DNA of 64,000 nucleotides from Pseudo-nitzschia pungens. Lineage: Eukaryota; Bacillariophyta; Bacillariophyceae; Bacillariales; Bacillariaceae. Position 1 is the stretch's first letter. Each line of letters begins with the position of its first letter. The notes beneath the pieces were generated by a model. It saw only the letters and a list, made by a program, of their open reading frames with translations. It searched no databases and was not told the DNA's origin. The position numbers and the translations under genes are program-made. The DNA lies in NCBI GenBank assembly GCA_037355855.1, contig CM074762.1, forward strand, positions 1,674,001-1,738,000, read 5' to 3'. Positions 9,331-19,581 of the stretch are shown piece after piece.

Positions 9331-12300
9331 CTACCGTCTAGGAGCTCCAAATGGAGTTGCATTCCCAAAGGTAGGAGGAGCTGCTCCAAAACCGCTAGAT
9401 TGCCCACCGAATGGGGAAGGATTCGAGGATTGCGCCAAGGAGCCAAAGCCAGAGGCCCCGAAGCCTGACGTCGCTGAGGACCCAAAAGTTGCTCCAGCTA
9501 CCGGTGGATTTGTAGTCGAAATTCCTCCACCTCCGAGCTGTGATTGTTGTCCAAATCCCGAAGAACTCGGCCCAAATGGACTTGTTCCCCCACCCATTGC
9601 AGAAGTTTGACCAAACCCAGGAGTTCCGGATGAGGAACCAAATCCTGGTGTTGAAGCAGCGGCATTTATGCCAAAAACTGAAGGATCTAATTGGTATTTC
9701 TTTGCAAGATTGCGGAACATCTGTTCTTCTTGACCACTATACTTAGCCAAAACCTTGTCAACTTCAGACAATTTGCTTGGGTTTTTTTCTTGATAAAACT
9801 GATACAACAAGTCACGTGCTGTTTTTCCTTTGAAAAGTCGTTGCGTATTTGGTTGCACAGCAGAGGGCGATGGGGCACCAAATGGAGTCGGAGCCGTGGC
9901 ATTCCCAAAAGGGGATGCAGATGACAACCCTCCAGTTGCACCAAAAGGGGTAGCATTATTGGAACCCGGTGTCATGTTCCCAAATGCTGACCGAGCTGGA
10001 GCTTGGGAGCTCCCAAACGGCGTTGCTGCTGCTGGTGGATTTGAGGCACCGAATGTGGGCTGGGCGGTTGTCCCGAACATCGTTGATTTCGAAGTTGCAT
10101 TGCTACCTACATTCGTTCCAAATAGACCGGTGCTTGTGGTGGAGTTGCCAAAGGATGTAGAATTCGATTTTTGTTGATTATTGATACCCGAAGATGAAAA
10201 GGGTGAAGTTGACATCACCGATCTATTGTTACCAAACCCTGTAGATGCAGTTGCTGCTCCAACTGCTGTTGTCGATCCAAGGTTTCCAAATCCCATTGAA
10301 GATGACGAAACGCCGGACGTAGGTGTCGGAGTAGAACTCGAGCCGGTAGAGGAAACTTGTACAGGATTTGGGACTTTGTACTTAGCTGACAGCTTCTGAA
10401 ACATCTCTTGTTCTCGTCCCTTATACTTTTGAAGGGTTTTGTCGACTTCTCCAATCTTAGATGCGTTGTACTTTTGGTAGAAAGAAGTTAAAATCGCTTT
10501 GTAGTCCTTCTGTTTACCTGTTTCAGTAGGCTTCGGCGCTGAAGAAGGCTTCGAAGCTCCGAAAGACGGCGTCTGTTTTCCGTCCGTCGTACTAGATCCC
10601 GATGCAAACAAAGATGACTCTCCCAGACCTTTCATGTTTCCAAAGGTTGATGGTTGCGATTCTTTTTTCATTGACTCGACTTTTCCAGCTTGTGTAAATG
10701 GTGAAGATTTCGCTTCAGACGGTTTTTGGACCGAAGTTGAAGACGAAATAGAGGTTTTCGCAAACGGATTTTTTGGTGCCTGCTTGGGCAGAGGAGGTAG
10801 CGGTGCTGACGAAGGAGTCGATTTTTGGGTAGAATCTGTTCTTGAAGGCAAAGTTACGGTTTCTCTTTTCTTGCCAGCAGGGTTAGAAAACGGGTTGGAT
10901 GGAGCCTTGCTCGATAAAGGTGGCAAGGCAGCTGTCCCGCCTGTACTTCTCTTTGTTTGTTCATTTTTCGATTGCACTTTTACTGTCTTAACTGGTATAG
11001 ATGTTGACTCATTCTTCTTTATTTCAATTGCGGCTTTCAACTTCTCCGGTGTTGTACCAAAACTTGCAAGGGTTTCGCGCGAAGAATCGAATAAAGTTGT
11101 TTGTTTCAACTCTCTTGGAGTTACTAAGGACAACTGAGTGACTCGATTCGTATCAATTGTTGATGGCTGATCCCATCCAATTCGTGGTTTGGGTTTGGAA
11201 GGTGGGGAAAAGATGCTAACTCTGTTGGAGACGACAAGGGAATGATCTCGTGTCGGGTTCGTAGGCATTTTCGCTTTCGGACTCATCAGAAGACTGCGAG
11301 CAGCAACTCTGCGCTGTCCGAATTCCTTGTTGCTGTCTTGTGACACTTCATAGCTGGCACATTTGACTGATGAAGTGTTGAATCGGTCTACCTTCACATC
11401 TTGGTTCTTAAGTTGTTTAAGCGACGACTCGATACTTCTCCAGTGTGAAACCGATGATTTGGATGCTTTCATCTGCCGCACCGTCAAAGGCTCGCGTTTA
11501 CTTTCAATATCAATGGGGCGCAGCCTGTTATACTTTTTTGTTGCTTTCAACGGTGAGCTGTCCAAGCCGTAAGTTGACCGCCCACTTGGAAGTTTTGTTC
11601 GACAACGATACGGGACTCTGTCAGAAACTAGATCGATTTTTTTCGTTATTCGTGAAGAAACCTTCTGAAACGCATCCACCTTTATATATTGATCCAAAAC
11701 TCGTCGGAGAAGCATTTTCTGCCCATTGATTGTGTCGTTGTTGATTTCCTCCAACAGTGAAGCTCGTTCTTTAACTAAACCCATCATCCTAATTAGGTTC
11801 CGTGATGAGGCCGCAAATTTCCTACGATTTGTTTCTGACTCTTGGTCCAGCGCTTGAGAGCCAGCCACGCTTTCGACTATTTCCATATTTGACTGGTTAA
11901 TTTCTTCAACCATTTTGTTTGCTGCAATTATTTGACGAGATGAATCTGTCTTTCTCGACAATAAAAATGCGGTCTGCGAACGACGCTGTCCAAGAGAGTG
12001 ATCTAAATCCAACAATTTTGATCTTTCTTGATCTATATGCATTCCTAACTCTTCAATTCCAACTCGTATATCATCTTCAACCAATCTAACTTCCGCTCGC
12101 ATCTGTGATATGTCAGAGACAGTGGAAATGAATCCGCTCATCACTGAATCAAACTGCATTTGTAGTTTTGTCTTCGGCTTGCTACTCGAACCGCCCTTGA
12201 TTATATTCTGGACCCCAACGCCACTACTTCCAATGCTGGATTTCACAGAAAAAGATTTATCACCAGCAGCGGAACTTACCACAGGTCTACCACCAACTGG

Positions 12301-15300
12301 AGTTGATGACTTGCTGGACATGGGAAGGAAAGACGGACTTCTTTCGGGAGATTTGGCAAGCAAAGTATTATTAGAGGGAGTTTCAGCTGCCTTTTTATTG
12401 ATTGCTACAAATGGACTACTTGAAAACATTTTTTCTGCAGGCTTTGCTCCGAATGGAGCTGGTGCCTTGTTGGACATTTGAGGGAAAGCAGGTGAAGCCG
12501 TTCCTGCAGGTTTTAGTCCGAATGGAGTTGGCGGCTTGCTTGACATGGGAGGGAAGGCCGGTGAAGATGACTTGGAAGATGAAGCAGTTCCTGCAGGCTT
12601 GGCTGAGAAAAGATTGCCAGAAGATGCGGTTCCAGCCACATTGCTACTAAACGCTGCGAATGCACTGCCTAAAGATGCATCCCCTGTAGGCTTGGTTCCA
12701 AATGGAGTTGGTGCCTTGTTTGACATGGGAGGAAAGGCAGTAGGAGATATTTCCTCTGTAGGTTTGACCGAGAAAGGGTTGCCCGAAGAAGTAGTCCCGG
12801 CTGCTTTACCACTAAATGCTGCAAATGGACTGCTTGAAGGTCTTTTCTCAGCAGGTTTTGCTCCAAATGGAGTTGGAGCCTTATTGGACATGGGAGGGAA
12901 AGCAGCAGAAGATGCCTTGACAGAAGAAGCTGTCTGTGAAGGTGCCACACCAAATGGAGTTGGTGCCGTGCTTGACATGGGAGGGAAAGCAGCAGAAGAT
13001 GCCTTGGCAGAAGAAGCTTTCTGTGAAGGTGCTGCACCAAATGGAGTTGGAGCCTTGCTCGACATGGGAGGGAAAGCAGCAGAAGATGCCTTGGCAGAAG
13101 AAGCTGTCTGTGAAGGTGCCACACCAAATGGAGTTGGTGCCGTGCTTGACATGGGAGGGAAAGCAGCAGAAGATGCCTTGGCAGAAGAAGCTGTCTGTGA
13201 AGGTGCCACACCAAATGGAGTTGGTGCCGTGCTTGACATGGGAGGGAAAGCAGCAGAAGATGCCTTGGCAGAAGAAGCTGTCTGTGAAGGTGCTGCACCA
13301 AATGGAGTTGGAGCCTTGCTCGACATGGGAGGGAAAGCAGCAGAAGATGCCTTGGCAGAAGAAGCTGTCTGTGAAGGTGCTGCACCAAATGGAGTTGGAG
13401 CCTTGCTCGACATGGGAGGGAAAGCAGCAGAAGATGCCTTGGCAGAAGAAGCTGTCTGTGAAGGTGCTGCACCAAATGGAGTTGGAGCCTTGCTCGACAT
13501 GGGAGGGAAAGCAGCAGAAGATGCCTTGGCAGAAGAAGCTGTCTGTGAAGGTGCTGCACCAAATGGAGTTGGAGCCTTGCTCGACATGGGAGGGAAAGCA
13601 GCAGAAGATGCCTTGGCAGAAGAAGCTGTCTGTGAAGGTGCCACACCAAATGGAGTTGGTGCCGTGCTTGACATGGGAGGGAAAGCAGCAGAAGATGCCT
13701 TGGCAGAAGAAGCTTTCTGTGAAGGTGCTGCACCAAATGGAGTTGGAGCCTTGCTCGACATGGGAGGGAAAGCAGCAGAAGATGCCTTGGCAGAAGAAGA
13801 TGTCTGTGAAGGTGCCACACCAAATGGAGTTGGAGCCTTGCTCGACATGGGAGGGAAAGCAGCAGAAGATGCCTTGGCAGAAGAAGCTGTCTGTGAAGGT
13901 GCTGCACCAAATGGAGTTGGAGCCTTGCTCGACATGGGAGGGAAAGCAGCAGAAGATGCCTTGGCAGAAGAAGCTGTCTGTGAAGGTGCTGCACCAAATG
14001 GAGTTGGAGCCTTGCTCGACATGGGAGGGAAAGCAGCAGAAGATGCCTTGGCAGAAGAAGCTGTCTGTGAAGGTGCTGCACCAAATGGAGTTGGAGCCTT
14101 GCTCGACATGGGAGGGAAAGCAGCAGAAGATGCCTTGGCAGAAGAAGCTGTCTGTGAAGGTGCTGCACCAAATGGAGTTGGAGCCTTGCTCGACATGGGA
14201 GGGAAAGCAGCAGAAGATGCCTTGGCAGAAGAAGCTGTCTGTGAAGGTGCTGCACCAAATGGAGTTGGAGCCTTGCTCGACATGGGAGGGAAAGCAGCAG
14301 AAGATGCCTTGGCAGAAGAAGCTGTCTGTGAAGGTGCTGCACCAAATGGAGTTGGAGCCTTGCTCGACATGGGAGGGAAAGCAGCAGAAGATGCCTTGGC
14401 AGAAGAAGCTGTCTGTGAAGGTGCTGCACCAAATGGAGTTGGAGCCTTGCTCGACATGGGAGGGAAAGCAGCAGAAGATGCCTTGGCAGAAGAAGCTGTC
14501 TGTGAAGGTGCCACACCAAATGGAGTTGGTGCCGTGCTTGACATGGGAGGGAAAGCAGCAGAAGATGCCTTGGCAGAAGAAGCTTTCTGTGAAGGTGCTG
14601 CACCAAATGGAGTTGGAGCCTTGCTCGACATGGGAGGGAAAGCAGCAGAAGATGCCTTGGCAGAAGAAGATGTCTGTGAAGGTGCCACACCAAATGGAGT
14701 TGGAGCCTTGCTCGACATGGGAGGGAAAGCAGCAGAAGATGCCTTGGCAGAAGAAGCTGTCTGTGAAGGTGCTGCACCAAATGGAGTTGGAGCCTTGCTC
14801 GACATGGGAGGGAAAGCAGCAGAAGATGCCTTGGCAGAAGAAGCTGTCTGTGAAGGTGCTGCACCAAATGGAGTTGGAGCCTTGCTCGACATGGGAGGGA
14901 AAGCAGCAGAAGATGCCTTGGCAGAAGAAGCTGTCTGTGAAGGTGCTGCACCAAATGGAGTCGGTGCCTTATTGGCCATGGGAGGGAAAGCAGCAGAAGA
15001 TCCAATGGATGGCTTATCTACAGCTGTGTTGTTGGTTGGTTTGGTACTGGCAACTCCAAATACAAATCCTTCTGATCCAATTGATGACTTATTCTGCATG
15101 TCTGTAATGGATGTATTATTGGTTTGTTTGGAGCTGTCCCCTCCGAACATGAATCCTGCAGATCCAATGGATGGCTTATCTGCAGCTGTGTTGTTGGTTG
15201 GTTTGCTGCTGGCAACTCCAAACACAAATCCTTCTGATCCAATTGATGATGAAGCATTTCCACTTGTTGCCCCCTGGAAGGTAAAGCCTCCAGCTCCTAT

Positions 15301-18300
15301 AGAAGAGCTTGATCCAGGTTCTGCCTTGCTTACTGCAGTTGGAGAATCATGCACTTTGTCTTCAAACCCAGGACGGATGGTCTCACATGCAGAGCATTTC
15401 TTCAAAGTGTCCTTGTTTCTGATTGAGCATACTTCACATTTCCACTCAGACTCATCAACCTTAAACATATCCCCTAGAGACTGCTGTGTCTTTGAACAAC
15501 CTTCACTCCTCTCCTTCTTGGAATCATCTTCGTCCCCACTATCATCATCAGTGTCTTCATCATTTTCATCTCCAAACAACCAGTCAATGTACCAAGAAAG
15601 GAAGTCTGCCTTGTAGATCTTGTCGTTTGCCTTCTTGAGTTTCTTCAGAGTTTTCCGGTGTGCCTCTTCACAATAGACAGACCCCAAAGACTCAATCAGG
15701 GCTCCAAACTGCTCTGGCACAATATACTCTTTGCCAGTCTCATCTGTTTTGCATAGCTCTCCAAAAGCAGACACAGCCTTTTCCTTTTCCTCTTCTCTTT
15801 CAGCTTGCTCTTCTGAGTCCAGGGAAGCATCATCATCACTATCACCTTCAACAAGGCATTTGTACCAAGCAATGAAATTGGTTTTTGTGATGATTCCTTC
15901 ATTGTGTGGGTCTACCAGGGCAACTTGAGCATCAAACTCATCACCATGGAATCCTCCTCCAAGAGCTTCTGACATGTCCTCAAAAAGGGAAATGTCAATG
16001 GATCCAGTTGCTTTGGAATCAAACTCGTCAAAGACTTTTGCAGCACTTTCTTCAATACCAGACATGGCCTGCTTATCATTTTTGTCTTGTTGAGGTGTTC
16101 TGATACCTATTACCTGTTGTGAAGATTCATTCTTTCCTGAGGTTGTTGTTGTTGTTGTTGTTGTTGTTGTGGATATTTTTGCACCTCCATCCCCAAACAC
16201 AAATCCTCCAGATCCAATGGATGGCTTATCTACAGCTGTGTTGTTGGTTGGTTTGGTACTGGCAACTCCAAATACAAATCCTTCTGATCCAATTGATGAC
16301 TTATTCTGCATGTCTGAAATGGATGTATTATTGGTTTGTTTGGAGCTGTCCCCTCCGAACATGAATCCTGCAGATCCAATGGATGGCTTATCTGCAGCTG
16401 TGTTGTTGGTTGGTTTGCTGCTGGCAACTCCAAACACAAATCCTTCTGATCCAATTGATGATGAAGCATTTCCACTTGTTGCCCCCTGGAAGGTAAAGCC
16501 TCCAGCTCCTATAGAAGAGCTTGATCCAGGTTCTGCCTTGCTTACTGCAGTTGGAGAATCATGCACTTTGTCTTCAAACCCAGGACGGATGGTCTCACAT
16601 GCAGAGCATTTCTTCAAAGTGTCCTTGTTTCTGATTGAGCATACTTCACATTTCCACTCAGACTCATCAACCTTAAACATATCCCCTAGAGACTGCTGTG
16701 TCTTTGAACAACCTTCACTCCTCTCCTTCTTGGAATCATCTTCGTCCCCACTATCATCATCAGTGTCTTCATCATTTTCATCTCCAAACAACCAGTCAAT
16801 GTACCAAGAAAGGAAGTCTGCCTTGTAGATCTTGTCGTTTGCCTTCTTGAGTTTCTTCAGAGTTTTCCGGTGTGCCTCTTCACAATAGACAGACCCCAAA
16901 GACTCAATCAGGGCTCCAAACTGCTCTGGCACAATATACTCTTTGCCAGTCTCATCTGTTTTGCATAGCTCTCCAAAAGCAGACACAGCCTTTTCCTTTT
17001 CCTCTTCTCTTTCAGCTTGCTCTTCTGAGTCCAGGGAAGCATCATCATCACTATCACCTTCAACAAGGCATTTGTACCAAGCAATGAAATTGGTTTTTGT
17101 GATGATTCCTTCATTGTGTGGGTCTACCAGGGCAACTTGAGCATCAAACTCATCACCATGGAATCCTCCTCCAAGAGCTTCTGACATGTCCTCAAAAAGG
17201 GAAATGTCAATGGATCCAGTTGCTTTGGAATCAAACTCGTCAAAGACTTTTGCAGCATTTCTTCCGATGGTCGACAGTGAGTCAATATCAACTTCGCTCT
17301 TTTGTTGAGAGGCCATTGAGCTTGTGTTAGAATCAGCTTTCTCATCAGCTATGGACTTTTCCACAAGTGGTCCAGCACCTGCTGCGTCTTTCTTGCTTGT
17401 GGTACCGGCTGTTGTTGTTGATGGTGGCTCTGTGGGACTGCTTCCAAACAATGATTTCACAGGAAACGCTGGTAGGCTGGAAGGCTTTCCGGAAAATGTT
17501 TTGAATTGACTTGCACCCGATCCAAATGCCGAAGAGGCCCCTGTATTATTTGAATTAAATCCAAAGCTATTACTGGAAGAAACAGAAGACAGCGCCGCAA
17601 AGCCTCCTGACGACGATACAGATGATTTCGATCCAAAAGTAGATTCGTCAGCAACTCCAAAAGCGTTGCTAGCTTTCGGGAGAATATTTTTGATGGTGTT
17701 GGTCCTATCTTGTGAAAAACTCGACAAACCACCCAGCGTGGATGTAGCACCGAAGGCGGGAGTGTTCAAGGGAGCAGCTCCAAATGGTGACGAGGTAGTT
17801 CCACCAAATAACGCAGTAGCACCGAAGATCGATGAACTCGGAGTTGCGCCAGATTTTTTGCCAAACTCAGCAAATGTGGAGATCTTGCTCGTCGAAGGAT
17901 TTCCAAAGGTAAGACCAGTGGAAGTTCCAGATCCAAAGGCAGTTGACCCTGTGATGCCGAAAGAAAAACCTGATTTGGTTGGTGACGCTGTATCATTAGA
18001 GGACGGCAAAACGGACGGCGCCGATCCATCGGAGGCTCCAACTTCAAGAGAAGAACCCGACCTTACAGCAGGTAGTTGTGAACCATCCACGCCTGATTCA
18101 GCAGCCGTATTACTTTCATCTACAACGACCCATGAATTTTTTTCTCCTGTTGGCGATGCACGGGTAGCTATTCCACCGCTAGCTGTGGTCTCGAGCGAAT
18201 CGGTCGGTAGATCTGAAGTGGACCCCAAAGCTGTCGTCTCAAAAAAAGAAGGATCGTTGATATGTTGAAACTCAAAGATTGACAATGAATTATTCGTCGA

Positions 18301-19581
18301 GGCCAACAGTAATCTAAATGACGATGATGCTGGTAATTGAACAATACAAATGCCCAAGGGAAACGTGAATTCGTCGTCGTCAGTTGGTGTCGAAGCAGCG
18401 GCTCCCTCCTGGAATTCCACTTGCTTCCAATTTGATTCCACACCATCAGATGCAATCATTCCAATGTCAGTTCCTACATTGGAGGCAACGGCAATCAATT
18501 TCGTTCCCGAAGAAGATCTCAAAATTGAGGTAAAAAATACGTGTCGACCGAATTTGGGTACTGAAAAAAACGGAACGACGTCTCCTTGTTCCGACCATTG
18601 GGCACAGCGATTGAGTGATTTGTCTACGCTTGTGACGTAAAGACATGTTTCGTGGTCAGCATTATCATCCTCTTCTTCATCATCGGGAACTTCGTCGTCT
18701 TCTGGAGGATCTACGAAGCACAAACCTGCTATTAGAGTTTCCATAGTCCAGTTCAGATGGGTACAAACGAAACCATTTCCTGCAGAGGGACTGCCGCATT
18801 CAGAGGTTGCTTGAAGAACGTCACTATTATCGGAGGAAAGGGGGTTGAATTTAAGAATCGCAACAGAGCCATTGTATCTTCCGATGGCAATCGGCATCGC
18901 ACCATTGTCGTCACTGTTTCCATTAGCTTGCCAAGAGGCGCTTGAAACATCTTGTATTACTTCTTGCTGTTGCTGAATCAAATTCGTTGGTTCTTTTGCA
19001 CGAGCATCGTAAATTGCCACGCCCATATTAGCATCTACCAAGACCAGTGCGTAGTTCTGTGGAGAAAAGTCCAGAGCCAGTACAGGACCCGAGGCACTGG
19101 CTGCTTGTGATCGATCTCCAGACAACGGACTAAGAATGTTCTGGGAGACGTGGGAATGAGCTTCAGATATTGTCCATCGCAAAGATATATTTGTAGCGGT
19201 AGAATCAAAGCACTGCAAAGACCCATCGATGCATGCAACTGCCACCATACGTCCATCCGGAGAGGCTCTCAGCTGGACGGCCCCACTCGCAGAAGACGCT
19301 AGAGGACAAGAACAAACAACCTTGGCGGCGCTATTTTTGCTGACGCATCTTCCGTCATCCTCCTCCTCCTCTGTGATTATAATTCTCTCTAAATAACAGC
19401 CATTTATCCGATACGCTAGACCATTGGATAAACCGTTCGGTGCATCGATTAATTTTAAGCCGACCGCAGTGGGTCGTAAAGGGGAATCCAAACCAGACTG
19501 TACGGCGGGATCATCTTCACTTCCGCCGGGGGAAAGAATCCCTTTTGGTCTGAGGACGAGAAAGTCGTCGAGATCGGTCAT
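9331..19581 (-). CDS. Giant FG nucleoporin, NUP214/NUP159-like
   Basis: A single intronless frame of 3416 aa from the ATG at 19581 (MTDLDDFLVLRP) to TAG at 9331. Residues 1 to about 460 look like the beta-propeller that binds the RNA helicase DBP5 in NUP214/NUP159. FG motifs follow. Then comes a module of EF-hand-like segments (FDEFDSKATGSIDISLFEDM) and a RanBP2-type zinc finger (WKCEVCx(10)CSAC), present twice, with fingers near residues 975 and 1380. Residues about 1530-2230 are 24 near-identical 29-residue repeats (AFPPMSSKAPTPFGAAPSQ core). A coiled coil spans about 2470-2660, the part that anchors this nucleoporin in the NUP88/NUP62 subcomplex. The end is FG-rich with two FYQKYNxSKIxEVDKxLxKY-type motifs (about 3030 and 3255). 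The family role is mRNA export at the cytoplasmic face of the pore. Zinc fingers and EF-hand-like segments are not usual for it. Confidence 0.85.
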   Translation of the reverse strand: MTDLDDFLVLRPKGILSPGGSEDDPAVQSGLDSPLRPTAVGLKLIDAPNGLSNGLAYRINGCYLERIIITEEEEDDGRCVSKNSAAKVVCSCPLASSASGAVQLRASPDGRMVAVACIDGSLQCFDSTATNISLRWTISEAHSHVSQNILSPLSGDRSQAASASGPVLALDFSPQNYALVLVDANMGVAIYDARAKEPTNLIQQQQEVIQDVSSASWQANGNSDDNGAMPIAIGRYNGSVAILKFNPLSSDNSDVLQATSECGSPSAGNGFVCTHLNWTMETLIAGLCFVDPPEDDEVPDDEEEDDNADHETCLYVTSVDKSLNRCAQWSEQGDVVPFFSVPKFGRHVFFTSILRSSSGTKLIAVASNVGTDIGMIASDGVESNWKQVEFQEGAAASTPTDDDEFTFPLGICIVQLPASSSFRLLLASTNNSLSIFEFQHINDPSFFETTALGSTSDLPTDSLETTASGGIATRASPTGEKNSWVVVDESNTAAESGVDGSQLPAVRSGSSLEVGASDGSAPSVLPSSNDTASPTKSGFSFGITGSTAFGSGTSTGLTFGNPSTSKISTFAEFGKKSGATPSSSIFGATALFGGTTSSPFGAAPLNTPAFGATSTLGGLSSFSQDRTNTIKNILPKASNAFGVADESTFGSKSSVSSSGGFAALSSVSSSNSFGFNSNNTGASSAFGSGASQFKTFSGKPSSLPAFPVKSLFGSSPTEPPSTTTAGTTSKKDAAGAGPLVEKSIADEKADSNTSSMASQQKSEVDIDSLSTIGRNAAKVFDEFDSKATGSIDISLFEDMSEALGGGFHGDEFDAQVALVDPHNEGIITKTNFIAWYKCLVEGDSDDDASLDSEEQAEREEEKEKAVSAFGELCKTDETGKEYIVPEQFGALIESLGSVYCEEAHRKTLKKLKKANDKIYKADFLSWYIDWLFGDENDEDTDDDSGDEDDSKKERSEGCSKTQQSLGDMFKVDESEWKCEVCSIRNKDTLKKCSACETIRPGFEDKVHDSPTAVSKAEPGSSSSIGAGGFTFQGATSGNASSSIGSEGFVFGVASSKPTNNTAADKPSIGSAGFMFGGDSSKQTNNTSISDMQNKSSIGSEGFVFGVASTKPTNNTAVDKPSIGSGGFVFGDGGAKISTTTTTTTTTTSGKNESSQQVIGIRTPQQDKNDKQAMSGIEESAAKVFDEFDSKATGSIDISLFEDMSEALGGGFHGDEFDAQVALVDPHNEGIITKTNFIAWYKCLVEGDSDDDASLDSEEQAEREEEKEKAVSAFGELCKTDETGKEYIVPEQFGALIESLGSVYCEEAHRKTLKKLKKANDKIYKADFLSWYIDWLFGDENDEDTDDDSGDEDDSKKERSEGCSKTQQSLGDMFKVDESEWKCEVCSIRNKDTLKKCSACETIRPGFEDKVHDSPTAVSKAEPGSSSSIGAGGFTFQGATSGNASSSIGSEGFVFGVASSKPTNNTAADKPSIGSAGFMFGGDSSKQTNNTSITDMQNKSSIGSEGFVFGVASTKPTNNTAVDKPSIGSSAAFPPMANKAPTPFGAAPSQTASSAKASSAAFPPMSSKAPTPFGAAPSQTASSAKASSAAFPPMSSKAPTPFGAAPSQTASSAKASSAAFPPMSSKAPTPFGVAPSQTSSSAKASSAAFPPMSSKAPTPFGAAPSQKASSAKASSAAFPPMSSTAPTPFGVAPSQTASSAKASSAAFPPMSSKAPTPFGAAPSQTASSAKASSAAFPPMSSKAPTPFGAAPSQTASSAKASSAAFPPMSSKAPTPFGAAPSQTASSAKASSAAFPPMSSKAPTPFGAAPSQTASSAKASSAAFPPMSSKAPTPFGAAPSQTASSAKASSAAFPPMSSKAPTPFGAAPSQTASSAKASSAAFPPMSSKAPTPFGAAPSQTASSAKASSAAFPPMSSKAPTPFGVAPSQTSSSAKASSAAFPPMSSKAPTPFGAAPSQKASSAKASSAAFPPMSSTAPTPFGVAPSQTASSAKASSAAFPPMSSKAPTPFGAAPSQTASSAKASSAAFPPMSSKAPTPFGAAPSQTASSAKASSAAFPPMSSKAPTPFGAAPSQTASSAKASSAAFPPMSSKAPTPFGAAPSQTASSAKASSAAFPPMSSTAPTPFGVAPSQTASSAKASSAAFPPMSSTAPTPFGVAPSQTASSAKASSAAFPPMSSKAPTPFGAAPSQKASSAKASSAAFPPMSSTAPTPFGVAPSQTASSVKASSAAFPPMSNKAPTPFGAKPAEKRPSSSPFAAFSGKAAGTTSSGNPFSVKPTEEISPTAFPPMSNKAPTPFGTKPTGDASLGSAFAAFSSNVAGTASSGNLFSAKPAGTASSSKSSSPAFPPMSSKPPTPFGLKPAGTASPAFPQMSNKAPAPFGAKPAEKMFSSSPFVAINKKAAETPSNNTLLAKSPERSPSFLPMSSKSSTPVGGRPVVSSAAGDKSFSVKSSIGSSGVGVQNIIKGGSSSKPKTKLQMQFDSVMSGFISTVSDISQMRAEVRLVEDDIRVGIEELGMHIDQERSKLLDLDHSLGQRRSQTAFLLSRKTDSSRQIIAANKMVEEINQSNMEIVESVAGSQALDQESETNRRKFAASSRNLIRMMGLVKERASLLEEINNDTINGQKMLLRRVLDQYIKVDAFQKVSSRITKKIDLVSDRVPYRCRTKLPSGRSTYGLDSSPLKATKKYNRLRPIDIESKREPLTVRQMKASKSSVSHWRSIESSLKQLKNQDVKVDRFNTSSVKCASYEVSQDSNKEFGQRRVAARSLLMSPKAKMPTNPTRDHSLVVSNRVSIFSPPSKPKPRIGWDQPSTIDTNRVTQLSLVTPRELKQTTLFDSSRETLASFGTTPEKLKAAIEIKKNESTSIPVKTVKVQSKNEQTKRSTGGTAALPPLSSKAPSNPFSNPAGKKRETVTLPSRTDSTQKSTPSSAPLPPLPKQAPKNPFAKTSISSSTSVQKPSEAKSSPFTQAGKVESMKKESQPSTFGNMKGLGESSLFASGSSTTDGKQTPSFGASKPSSAPKPTETGKQKDYKAILTSFYQKYNASKIGEVDKTLQKYKGREQEMFQKLSAKYKVPNPVQVSSTGSSSTPTPTSGVSSSSMGFGNLGSTTAVGAATASTGFGNNRSVMSTSPFSSSGINNQQKSNSTSFGNSTTSTGLFGTNVGSNATSKSTMFGTTAQPTFGASNPPAAATPFGSSQAPARSAFGNMTPGSNNATPFGATGGLSSASPFGNATAPTPFGAPSPSAVQPNTQRLFKGKTARDLLYQFYQEKNPSKLSEVDKVLAKYSGQEEQMFRNLAKKYQLDPSVFGINAAASTPGFGSSSGTPGFGQTSAMGGGTSPFGPSSSGFGQQSQLGGGGISTTNPPVAGATFGSSATSGFGASGFGSLAQSSNPSPFGGQSSGFGAAPPTFGNATPFGAPRR
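12890..14990 (-). repeat. 24 tandem 87-bp repeats in the nucleoporin gene
   Basis: An 87-bp unit coding for 29 residues, with a central FPPM and PTPFG, is repeated about 24 times in frame. Variants (A/V after PFG, SQT/SQK, SSK/SST) recur in the same order 870 bp apart, for example the GAAGATGTCTGTGAAGGTGC variant near 13797 and 14667. This shows a ten-unit higher-order period and recent block duplication. All frames are stop-free in the array, which creates long spurious frames on both strands. Confidence 0.95.
15001..17256 (-). repeat. Tandem 1.04-kb duplication (period 1212 bp) in the nucleoporin gene
   Basis: The blocks 15001-16044 and 16213-17256 are almost identical at a constant offset of 1212 bp. 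I noticed only one base difference, TCTGTAATGG near 15101 against TCTGAAATGG near 16313, which changes Thr to Ser. Each block codes for the EF-hand-like segments, the zinc finger and a short set of SIGSxGFxFG motifs. The 168-bp linker between them includes a GTT microsatellite (16141-16169) coding for a threonine run. Confidence 0.92.

Noticed and set aside
12536..15616. 1026-codon plus-strand frame and 700-codon-class frames on both strands
   Set aside because: They lie in the 87-bp repeat array of the nucleoporin gene. A stop-free repeat unit of a multiple of three opens all frames at once; the protein sequences are mechanical repeats with no domain.
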